DNA of 64,000 bases, from positions 62,001 through 126,000 of the forward strand of contig JALWVU010000055.1 of NCBI GenBank assembly GCA_027079305.1, given 5' to 3'. Below are positions 25,739 to 32,225 of this stretch, piece by piece; position 1 is the stretch's first letter, and every line of letters starts with the position of its first letter. Below the pieces are notes generated by a model. It saw nothing but the letters and a program-made list of their open reading frames with translations. It ran no database searches and was not told where the DNA came from. A program made the translations under genes and the position numbers. This DNA is from Aquificaceae bacterium. GTDB taxonomy: Bacteria; Aquificota; Aquificia; Aquificales; Aquificaceae.

Positions 25739-27780
25739 GACCTTTCCCTTGTCATAAGGAGGGTGTTAAAGACCACGCTGAGGGAGGAGAGTGCCATCAT
25801 AAGCCCCGCAACTTCTGGCTTCAGGTATATGCCGTACTTGGAGAAAAGTCCCGCGGCGACAGGTATACCTATGACGTTGTATATGAAGGCCCAGAAGAGG
25901 TTCTGCTTCACCTTCCTGCTCACAGATCCACCTATCCTGATGGCTCTGGGAAGGACCTTTATACCTCCTAAGAGGACCACATCTCCCACCTGCTTGCTGA
26001 GATCTACCCCCTGAGCAACCGCAAAGGATACGTCCGCCTGGGCGAGGGCGGGAGCGTCGTTTATGCCGTCTCCCACCATACCTACCTTCCTACCTTCCTT
26101 CTGGAGTCTGCGAACGAACTCCCTCTTCTCCTCCGGACTCACCTCCGCCACGAACTCCTCTATGCCAAGAAGCTTGGCCACCCTCTCGGTGTTTTCCTTC
26201 CTGTCCCCTGAAAGTAGCACCGGTTTTATGCGGAGCTTTTTTATCTCCTCCACCACCTCCCTCGCCTCGCTCCGGAGGGTATCCTTTAAGTGAAAGACCG
26301 CGAGAACCTGGCCGTTTTGGGTAAGGGAGACTATCTTCTCGTTCCCGTTGGCTTCACGGGCGTCACCTATGAAAAACTCTCCGCACCTTATCCCCTTACC
26401 CCTTATCTCCTCACAACCTTCGAGCTGAACCTCCTTAGCCCCTCTGTTTCTGGCGAACTCCCTTATAGCCTTCGCTATTGGATGGTTCGATCTCATCTCC
26501 ATTGTGTAAGCCAAATCTAATGCTCCGGGAACCTTAAGCTCGAACCTGACCACCTCGAACTTGCCTTCTGTAAGCGTCCCCGTCTTGTCGAAAACGAGTG
26601 TATCTATCCTGTGAACGAGTTCGAGGATCGAAGGCCTTTTTATGAGGATACCTCCCTTGAGAGCTTTAGATATTCCCACGGTTATCGCCAGAGGTGTGGC
26701 TATGCCGAAGGCGCATGGACAGGATATGACGAGGACCGCAAGGGCGAACTGAACCGCTGTCTGAATGTCTGAAGTAGCCTTAAACCACAGGAAGAACGTC
26801 CCGAGGGATATTAAAACCACCACCTGCACGAAGTAGTGGGAAACCCTGTCCGCAAGTCTCTGTATCCTCGGCTTGTCCGAAAGGGCCTTATCTATCAGAG
26901 CACCTATCTTGGAAAGGTAGGAGCTTTCGTAGGAACTCTCCACCTGCACCTCAACGACACCGTCCTCCACCACAGAACCACTGATTATCCTGTCTCCTTC
27001 CCTCTTCAGCACAGGCTCGGGTTCTCCCGTCAGAACCGCCTCCGAAACGTAGGCACTACCTTTAACCACGATCCCGTCCAGAAGAACTATGTCCCCGGAC
27101 CTGTATACGACCCTCTCCCCCCTTGCAATCTCCCTAACGTTCTTCTTTATTTCCTTGCTTCCCTCCACTACTACCACCTCAGAATGCTGGGCGGAGAGCA
27201 TATTCCTCAGTAGCTGTGTGGCCCTTCTCTTTGCCTTCTCCTCTATGAACCTGCCCCCCCTAACGAAGGTTATCAGGAGCGCGTTGGTCTCAAAGAAGGG
27301 AGTCCCCTTTATAAAACCCACAAGGGCAAGGAGGCTGTAAAGGTATGCCCCGCTCGTCCCGAGGGAAACCAGAACGTCCATCCCCGCAACGCCCTTGGAG
27401 AGAGAAGAGTAAGCTCCCCTGTAGAACTTCCATCCCCCTATTACCTGCACGAGGGTGGAGAGAAGAAACTGAACGTATAGAGCTCCCTTAACCGGATACA
27501 GCATCAGGAGAACTATGATCAGGGAAGACACACCTGAAAGGAGCAGGACCAGAAGGTCTCTCCCGCTCTCCTCCTCTTCCACCACCCTGTATCCCAGGCT
27601 GTCTATAGTTCTTACTATCTCCTCCTCACCGATTTTATCCTCGTCAAAATCTACCTTAACCCTTCCCAGCTCAAAGGAAACTTCAACATCTCTGATACCA
27701 TCCTTCCTCTTTAGAGCTATCTCAATGGTTCGGGCGCAGTTAACACAGCTCATGCCCTCAACTTTAAAGGTCTTCTTCAT
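25735..27780 (-). CDS. copA: Copper-exporting P1B-type ATPase
   Basis: A 681-residue heavy-metal ATPase. One N-terminal HMA domain carries GMSCVNC (residues 9-15). There are eight membrane helices, with the ion site CPC in SCPCAFGIATPLA and the phosphorylation motif DKTGTLT. HP in RSNHPIA is the P1B signature, GDGINDAPALAQADV the hinge, and C-terminal YNVIGIPVAAG plus MALSSLSVVFN are the class 1B-1 (Cu+) membrane motifs. These assign it to Cu+/Ag+ export. No CopZ or CopY-like regulator is adjacent; the ATPase is alone between purC and the THEP1 gene. Confidence 0.95.
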   Translation of the reverse strand: MKKTFKVEGMSCVNCARTIEIALKRKDGIRDVEVSFELGRVKVDFDEDKIGEEEIVRTIDSLGYRVVEEEESGRDLLVLLLSGVSSLIIVLLMLYPVKGALYVQFLLSTLVQVIGGWKFYRGAYSSLSKGVAGMDVLVSLGTSGAYLYSLLALVGFIKGTPFFETNALLITFVRGGRFIEEKAKRRATQLLRNMLSAQHSEVVVVEGSKEIKKNVREIARGERVVYRSGDIVLLDGIVVKGSAYVSEAVLTGEPEPVLKREGDRIISGSVVEDGVVEVQVESSYESSYLSKIGALIDKALSDKPRIQRLADRVSHYFVQVVVLISLGTFFLWFKATSDIQTAVQFALAVLVISCPCAFGIATPLAITVGISKALKGGILIKRPSILELVHRIDTLVFDKTGTLTEGKFEVVRFELKVPGALDLAYTMEMRSNHPIAKAIREFARNRGAKEVQLEGCEEIRGKGIRCGEFFIGDAREANGNEKIVSLTQNGQVLAVFHLKDTLRSEAREVVEEIKKLRIKPVLLSGDRKENTERVAKLLGIEEFVAEVSPEEKREFVRRLQKEGRKVGMVGDGINDAPALAQADVSFAVAQGVDLSKQVGDVVLLGGIKVLPRAIRIGGSVSRKVKQNLFWAFIYNVIGIPVAAGLFSKYGIYLKPEVAGLMMALSSLSVVFNTLLMTRERS

Positions 27781-27826
27781 GGGATTTAGGTTAAGGCGAT
27801 GGCAGTGTTAATACAATCCTTTAATT

Positions 27827-28351
27827 TCACGTTAAAAGTTTCAGAACCTCCTCATCCATCCCCTCCCTGTTGCTTCTCTTAAGCTCTATGAGAACCGCTC
27901 CGGGAAGCCTTCTCAGTTCCTTTACTATAGGGTGGACGTCCCTTATTGGAAGCGTCGCGAGGAGTCTGAGCTTAGGATCGTAGGCTATCTCTCTGACGAG
28001 ATCCCTGAACCTCTTTGAGAAGAGCTCCATCTTCCCTATCTCGTCTATGACGATGACTTTGCCTTTCCCTTCCCTGAGGGCTCTTTCGAGGAGGGGTAAG
28101 GCCACCTCTTCAAATCTCTGAACGTTCACCCCGTAGGACCCGACCAGATGCTTTGAGGTGAAGGTTTTGCTCGCAAAGAGCTTCTCTTTGCCGTCGGTGT
28201 TTACCACCTTAAATCCTTTTCTCTTCCCGGTCTTCTTATCCCTTACCTCCTCCGTCCAGAAGCCGATAGCCCTGTCACCGAGTTTCTCCACGACCTTTTT
28301 AACCAGTGTAGTCTTCCCGACACCCGGTTCTCCCGTTATAAAGATCTTCAT
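27827..28351 (-). CDS. Nucleoside-triphosphatase of the THEP1 family
   Basis: A 174-residue P-loop NTPase like the Aquifex THEP1 of known structure. Walker A GEPGVGKTT (7-15), Walker B VIVIDEIGKMELF (about 96-108), and the family tail LATLPIRDVHPIVKEL are present. THEP1 slowly hydrolyses several NTPs; its role is uncertain. Its ribosome binding site AAGGAGG lies in an 11-bp sequence that also occurs at the coaE 3' end, on the other side of an inserted TnpB element. This indicates that coaE and this gene used to overlap. Confidence 0.93.
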   Translation of the reverse strand: MKIFITGEPGVGKTTLVKKVVEKLGDRAIGFWTEEVRDKKTGKRKGFKVVNTDGKEKLFASKTFTSKHLVGSYGVNVQRFEEVALPLLERALREGKGKVIVIDEIGKMELFSKRFRDLVREIAYDPKLRLLATLPIRDVHPIVKELRRLPGAVLIELKRSNREGMDEEVLKLLT

Positions 28352-28362
28352 GGATCCTCCTT
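28352..28362. repeat. 11-bp direct repeat, THEP1 side of the TnpB element
   Basis: GGATCCTCCTT (minus strand AAGGAGGATCC) directly precedes the THEP1 start codon and supplies its ribosome binding site. The identical 11 bases occur at 29679-29689 in the coaE 3' end, so the copies flank the TnpB element. IS200/IS605 insertion normally makes no target duplication. Confidence 0.85.
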
Positions 28363-28434
28363 GCTGTCGGGGCCCCCTTCCGTAATTAAGTGGAAGAGAG
28401 CGCTTTTGAAAGTTTGCAAGTATTTAAGTAATAT

Positions 28435-29637
28435 ATGAATATGAAACTCCAACGAACCCTTAAACTCGTCCTCAAACCTACAAAAGAGCAGAAACAGATA
28501 CTTCTTGAGACCATTGAGCAATACAAGTTTGCCTACAATTACATCTGCAAAGTCGGTTGGGAAGCTGAACTTTGGAATAGTATTGAACTCCACAAACTCA
28601 CTTACCGCACAGTCAAGGATAAAACCTTTCTTCCTGCTCAACTCGTTATCTCCGCAAGGGTTGTGGCTACAGAAAGCCTCAAGTCCGCCATAAAGAGAAA
28701 GGGAAAAGGACTCAAAAGCAAATGCCCTCAGAGCAACAATCCTGCCATACGTTACGATAAACGTTCTTATACAGTTTGGCTGGATAGAGAGGAAGTTTCC
28801 CTTACCACTATCAAGGGAAGACAGAGGTTCAAGATAAAAGTTCCTGAATACTTCAAGCAATACCTTGACTGGAAGCTTACATCCGCAAACCTCAAATACG
28901 ACAAGAAGCTTAAGAAGTTCTTCCTTCACGTAACCGTAGAAAAGGATGTTTCCGAGATAGAAACCAAAGACTTCTTCGTAGGAGTTGACCTTGGACTCCG
29001 TAAGCTTGCTGTAGTTTCTACCTCTGATGGAAAGATAAACAAGTTCTTTGATGGAGGGCATGTGAGGGCTGTATCTGAGAGGTATCAAGCTCTTAGAAAG
29101 CGTCTGCAGTCCAAAGGCACCCCCTCTGTCAAAAGGCATCTCAAGAAGCTCTCGCGGAAGGAGAAACGGTTTCGGACTGCAATCAACCATAAGGTGGCAA
29201 AGGATATAGTAGAGCTCGTTCCTGCTGGCGGTGTGATAATTCTTGAGAAGCTTAAGGGGATAAGGGGGAGAATAAAAGCAGGTAAGCAAAACAGGAAGTG
29301 GATACACAGCTGGAACTTTGCTCAGCTCCAGAGGTTTATAGAATATAAAGCACGGGCTAAAGGTATAAAGGTAGTCTATATAGATGCACACTATACATCT
29401 CAGAGGTGTAGCAGGTGTGGGCACATATCCAGAAGGAACAGGAAGGACCAGGCGCACTTTGTGTGTGAGGTGTGCGGTTTTCAGCTCAACGCAGATCTGA
29501 ATGCCAGCAGGAATATAGTTAAGAACTATCTGGCTTCCCTTGAAGGGAAGTCGGGGCACGGAGAGGCAGGTCCCTCCGTGTGGGGCGTGGTCAATCGTCC
29601 CTATGTAGGGAGTGTTGGCTGTGCTGTGCATGGCTAA
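28435..29637 (+). CDS. tnpB: TnpB RNA-guided nuclease (IS605 OrfB)
   Basis: A 400-residue intact TnpB. N-terminal wedge and REC region (about 1-175), then split RuvC: GVDLGLRKLAVVS (Asp185), IILEKLKGIR (Glu271) and ADLNASRNI (Asp354). A zinc ribbon lies between the last two (Cys325/Cys328 and Cys344/Cys347). All three catalytic residues are present. TnpB cuts DNA next to a short target-adjacent motif guided by an RNA transcribed from the element's right end, helping the element to persist after excision. The 3' part of the gene overlaps several hairpins that would form this RNA. Codon use is more A-rich than neighbours, consistent with transfer. Confidence 0.95.
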   Translation: MNMKLQRTLKLVLKPTKEQKQILLETIEQYKFAYNYICKVGWEAELWNSIELHKLTYRTVKDKTFLPAQLVISARVVATESLKSAIKRKGKGLKSKCPQSNNPAIRYDKRSYTVWLDREEVSLTTIKGRQRFKIKVPEYFKQYLDWKLTSANLKYDKKLKKFFLHVTVEKDVSEIETKDFFVGVDLGLRKLAVVSTSDGKINKFFDGGHVRAVSERYQALRKRLQSKGTPSVKRHLKKLSRKEKRFRTAINHKVAKDIVELVPAGGVIILEKLKGIRGRIKAGKQNRKWIHSWNFAQLQRFIEYKARAKGIKVVYIDAHYTSQRCSRCGHISRRNRKDQAHFVCEVCGFQLNADLNASRNIVKNYLASLEGKSGHGEAGPSVWGVVNRPYVGSVGCAVHG

Positions 29638-29678
29638 CCTCACCTACAAGCTCCTCCTGTCAGGGAGGAGTAGTTGAC
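29521..29678 (+). ncRNA. Candidate omegaRNA (guide RNA) scaffold of TnpB
   Basis: The end of tnpB and the right end contain four hairpins in a row: CTTCCC/GGGAAG (29534-29550), CACGGAG/CTCCGTG (29557-29580), TCCCTA/TAGGGA (29598-29611) and CTCCTCC/GGAGGAG (29651-29670). In known TnpB systems the RNA covers this region and its guide is the sequence just after the right end. Here that would begin with the 11-bp repeat GGATCCTCCTT at 29679 and continue into coaE. Boundaries are inferred. Confidence 0.55.
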
Positions 29679-30265
29679 GGATCCTCCTTTATACGTCTAA
29701 ACACCTCTTCTACCTGCTTCCTCGTTCTTTCTATCCCATCCGAGTTATCTATCACAAAGTCCGCGAACTTAACCTTCTCCTCTATCGGCATCTGCTTCCT
29801 CCACCTCCTCTCAAAGTCCTCCTCCGAAAAGCCCCTCCTCAGTGCCCTTTCCTTGCACACCTCGTAGGGAGCGTAGACCACCACGGTCTTGTCGTAGTTC
29901 CTGTAGGTTCCCTTTTCGATCAACAAACTTGCCTCCACGACCGCAACCGCATCTTCGGGAAGTCTGGAAAACTCCTCCTCGAGGTATTCGTAAAGGGCCC
30001 TGTGTGTTATCTCCTCGAGCTTCTTCAGTTTTCTTTCATCTCCGAAGACCACATCAGCGAGCTTCCTCCTGTCCACGTTCCCTTCCTCATCCAGGATTCC
30101 CTTCCCGAAGGCTTTCACAACCTCGTCCCTGACGGGGTGATCCTTCATGTAGAAGGAGTGTATTATCCGGTCCGCGTCAAACACGTAAGCACCCAGCTCG
30201 CTGAATATCCTGCCCACGGTGGACTTACCACAGCCGATGTTCCCCGTGAGGCCTATTCTCTTCAC
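29660..30265 (-). CDS. coaE: Dephospho-CoA kinase, with C-terminus altered by insertion
   Basis: About 201 residues; the last step of CoA synthesis, phosphorylating the 3' hydroxyl of dephospho-CoA. P-loop GLTGNIGCGKST near the start, FDADRIIHSF, the CoA-binding region PEDAVAVVEASLLIE, YNYDKTVVVYAP-like core and RRGFSEEDFERRWRKQMP lid. GTG 30265 is chosen because VKRIGLTGN matches family starts; ATG 30292 is an alternative and would overlap the divergent aroD start. The last residues STTPP come from the inserted TnpB element, replacing an inferred stop right after RIKEDP. Function should be unaffected, as the tail is outside the fold. Confidence 0.92.
   Translation of the reverse strand: MKRIGLTGNIGCGKSTVGRIFSELGAYVFDADRIIHSFYMKDHPVRDEVVKAFGKGILDEEGNVDRRKLADVVFGDERKLKKLEEITHRALYEYLEEEFSRLPEDAVAVVEASLLIEKGTYRNYDKTVVVYAPYEVCKERALRRGFSEEDFERRWRKQMPIEEKVKFADFVIDNSDGIERTRKQVEEVFRRIKEDPSTTPP
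29679..29689. repeat. 11-bp direct repeat, coaE side of the TnpB element
   Basis: Second copy of GGATCCTCCTT, inside the last codons of coaE. On the minus strand the coaE codons ATA AAG GAG GAT CC would continue as CCA TGA if joined to the THEP1 start, giving an ATGA overlap in the ancestor. Confidence 0.85.
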
Positions 30266-30276
30266 TTTGGTGATTA

Positions 30277-30282
30277 TATAAT
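30277..30282 (+). promoter_or_regulatory. -10 box next to the aroD start
   Basis: TATAAT ends 8 bases before ATG 30291 with no Shine-Dalgarno sequence between, implying a leaderless or nearly leaderless aroD mRNA. The -35 region falls inside coaE and is weak. Confidence 0.35.
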
Positions 30283-30290
30283 GAATTACC

Positions 30291-30947
30291 ATGCTCATAG
30301 CGGTTCCCCTCACGGACGAAAACTTTGAGGAAAAAGCTAAAGAGGCGAGGGAGAAAGGTGCGGACCTTGTGGAGCTCAGGGTGGATCAGTTTTCGAGAAC
30401 AGAGGTGGAATACGTATCCGATCTTCTGGAAACCGTCAAGAATCTTGGGCTCGGAACGATACTGACCGTCCGCATAGAGGAGGAGGGAGGAAGGAAGGTT
30501 CCCAACAGAAGGGAGATCTTCGAGAAGCTCGCCCCTAAGAGCGACTACGCGGACGTGGAGCTTGTCGCGAGGGAGGAGGTAATCCTCGTTAGGAACGCCC
30601 TTGAAAGGGGAGGAGGCAGGCTTATAGTTTCCTACCACAACTTCGAGCGCACACCCGCCAACTGGATACTCAGAGAGGTTCTCAGGGAGGGTCGCAGATA
30701 CGGAGGAATTCCCAAGGTTGCTGTGAAGGCAAACTCCTACGAAGATGTATCAAGGCTCCTCTGCGTGGGCAATCAGGAGAAATACGAGAAGATACTTATA
30801 GCGATGGGGGAGGTAGGAAAGATCTCGAGGCTCGCGGGCTTCATCTTTGGTTCGGTAATAACCTACGCCTCCCTTGGGAAGAGCTTAGCCCCCGGTCAGC
30901 TCCCTCTGGAGGATATGGTAAAGCTGAGGGAACTTTTCTACAAGTGA
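30291..30947 (+). CDS. aroD: 3-dehydroquinate dehydratase, type I
   Basis: A 218-residue class I dehydroquinase of the shikimate pathway, working through a Schiff base. Seen: VELRVDQF at about residues 27-34 (substrate Glu/Arg), the IVSYHNFERTP element with the catalytic histidine (about 122), PKVAVKANSYED with the Schiff-base lysine (about 146), and the C-terminal GSVITYASLGKSLAPGQL. The (beta/alpha)8 layout and length are as in Aquifex. Its 3' end overlaps the convergent CPBP gene by about 63 bases, unusually long but both frames carry family motifs. Confidence 0.96.
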   Translation: MLIAVPLTDENFEEKAKEAREKGADLVELRVDQFSRTEVEYVSDLLETVKNLGLGTILTVRIEEEGGRKVPNRREIFEKLAPKSDYADVELVAREEVILVRNALERGGGRLIVSYHNFERTPANWILREVLREGRRYGGIPKVAVKANSYEDVSRLLCVGNQEKYEKILIAMGEVGKISRLAGFIFGSVITYASLGKSLAPGQLPLEDMVKLRELFYK

Positions 30948-31412
30948 GAAGTAGATAAGATTGGAGCTGAAGTGTAGTAGGATCGGAGCGAGTATAGATC
31001 CCGATCTCCTGTAGACTTCCCCGAAGAGTAAAGAAGGAAAGAAAACGAGCAGGGAGTTTAAGGTTGGAAAGTGGATCAGGTGAGCGAGGGAGAAGAGAAG
31101 GGAGGTTCTAACGTTTCCCAAACTTCTCATCAGGTATCCCCTGAAGAAAATCTCTTCCGCGGTAGCTATACCGAGCTGGTTCAGAACCCAGGCTGGACAG
31201 GAGAGGTTTGGAGGCAGGAGGATAAACAGAGGGAACAAAGCAACCCCGTATAGAAATCCTTTTCTGTAGTTCTTGAAGCCCAGCTCCTCGTCCTTCAGGG
31301 TAAAGAGGGGAAGGAGCATATACAGTAGAGTCAGGATTTCAAGCTTGGGAACATGCTTGGAGATGAACAGGGTTATTAGAAGTCCCAGATAGATTAGAAG
31401 CTCTCTCCGCAT
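30885..31412 (-). CDS. CPBP-family intramembrane metalloprotease
   Basis: A protein of about 175 residues with some 5-6 membrane helices. The CPBP/CAAX-protease motif 1 EEIFFRG (about residue 85), motif 2 in LLFSLAHLIHF, and motif 3 APILLHFSSNLIYF with the last histidine are all present, so the di-Glu/His active site is intact. These enzymes cleave prenylated or leader peptides or process bacteriocin-like substrates; the target is unknown. ATG 31412 follows GGAG by 8 bases and overlaps the thiD stop region, suggesting coupling. The frame could start 15 bases earlier. Confidence 0.85.
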   Translation of the reverse strand: MRRELLIYLGLLITLFISKHVPKLEILTLLYMLLPLFTLKDEELGFKNYRKGFLYGVALFPLFILLPPNLSCPAWVLNQLGIATAEEIFFRGYLMRSLGNVRTSLLFSLAHLIHFPTLNSLLVFFPSLLFGEVYRRSGSILAPILLHFSSNLIYFSLVEKFPQLYHILQRELTGG

Positions 31413-32209
31413 TCTTTGAGTCTCCACATATGGTTGAGGGGTCCTTTTCCCCTTCCGAGGTTGAGGCTGTTCTCTATAGCCCCCTGGATATAGTCCCTGG
31501 CCCTCTCGACCGCCTCTTTAAGCTCAAGACCTTTGGCCATAAAGGCGGTTATTGCAGCGGAGAGGGTGCATCCGGTTCCATGGGTGTTTTTGGTTCTTAC
31601 CCTGTCTCGGACAATGTAGTGAAATTCATCACCTCCTTCGTAGAGAAGGTCTATTACCTTACCGCCTTCCAGATGTCCTCCCTTTATCAAGACCGCTCCC
31701 ACACCGGTCTCCATTATCTCCCGTGCGCACAGTTCCACATCCCGCAGTTTGCTTATCTTCATACCGCAGAGGACCTCCGCCTCCGGCACGTTGGGAGTAA
31801 CGAGCCTTGCGAGGGGAAGTAGCTCCCTCTTAAGAGCCTCAACACCGTGTTTATCGAGCAGGTCAGCACCGCTGGAGGACTTTACTATAGGATCTACCAC
31901 AAGGTTTTCTATGCCAAGTTCCTGAACAGCACGGGCAACCGCGGAGACAATATCACCGTTGCCGAGCATACCGGTTTTAGCGGAATCGACACCTATGTCC
32001 TCTACCACAGCTCTAATCTGCTCGTGAACAAGATCCGCGGGCAAGTGGAAGGTCTTTAATACACCCTCCGTGTTCTGAACGGTTATGGAGGTTATGGCGC
32101 TCATACCGTAAACTCCCAGGGCTGTGAAGGTCTTAAGATCAGCCTGAACTCCAGCCCCTCCGCTCGGATCTGATCCTGCAACTGTAAGAGCCCTCGGGAG
32201 TTGAGCCAT
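31394..32209 (-). CDS. thiD: Hydroxymethylpyrimidine / phosphomethylpyrimidine kinase
   Basis: A 271-residue ribokinase-fold kinase of thiamine synthesis that phosphorylates HMP and HMP-P. N-terminal ALTVAGSDPSGGAGVQADLKTF is the diagnostic start, with the AITSITVQNT substrate site, VVDPIVKSSSG, VTPNVPEAEVL and the C-terminal KNTHGTGCTLSAAI anion hole with catalytic Asp-equivalent. ATG 32209 is preferred, giving MAQLPRAL; the upstream frame would add 13 residues. No TPP riboswitch is visible upstream; the gene follows bamA by 16 bases. Confidence 0.96.
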   Translation of the reverse strand: MAQLPRALTVAGSDPSGGAGVQADLKTFTALGVYGMSAITSITVQNTEGVLKTFHLPADLVHEQIRAVVEDIGVDSAKTGMLGNGDIVSAVARAVQELGIENLVVDPIVKSSSGADLLDKHGVEALKRELLPLARLVTPNVPEAEVLCGMKISKLRDVELCAREIMETGVGAVLIKGGHLEGGKVIDLLYEGGDEFHYIVRDRVRTKNTHGTGCTLSAAITAFMAKGLELKEAVERARDYIQGAIENSLNLGRGKGPLNHMWRLKECGESF

Positions 32210-32225
32210 GGGATTAATATACTTC

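Larger units (their letters stand above)
28363..29678 (+). mobile_element. IS200/IS605-family element carrying tnpB only
   Basis: A 1316-base element with a single gene (tnpB) and no tnpA, as in IS1341-type insertions; movement would need TnpA from elsewhere. Left side: CTTCC (about 28377) and GGAAG (about 28392) form a weak subterminal hairpin. Right side: CTCCTCC / GGAGGAG (29651-29657, 29664-29670) followed by TAGTTGAC, the usual IS605-type right end. It separates coaE from the THEP1 gene. The exact left boundary is uncertain: either 28352 or 28363 depending on whether the 11-bp repeat is counted. Confidence 0.8.

Noticed and set aside
28348-29643. 431-codon open frame antisense to tnpB
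   Set aside because: The plus-strand frame encodes an intact TnpB with catalytic and zinc residues; the antisense frame has no recognisable domain and arises from the codon bias of the real gene.
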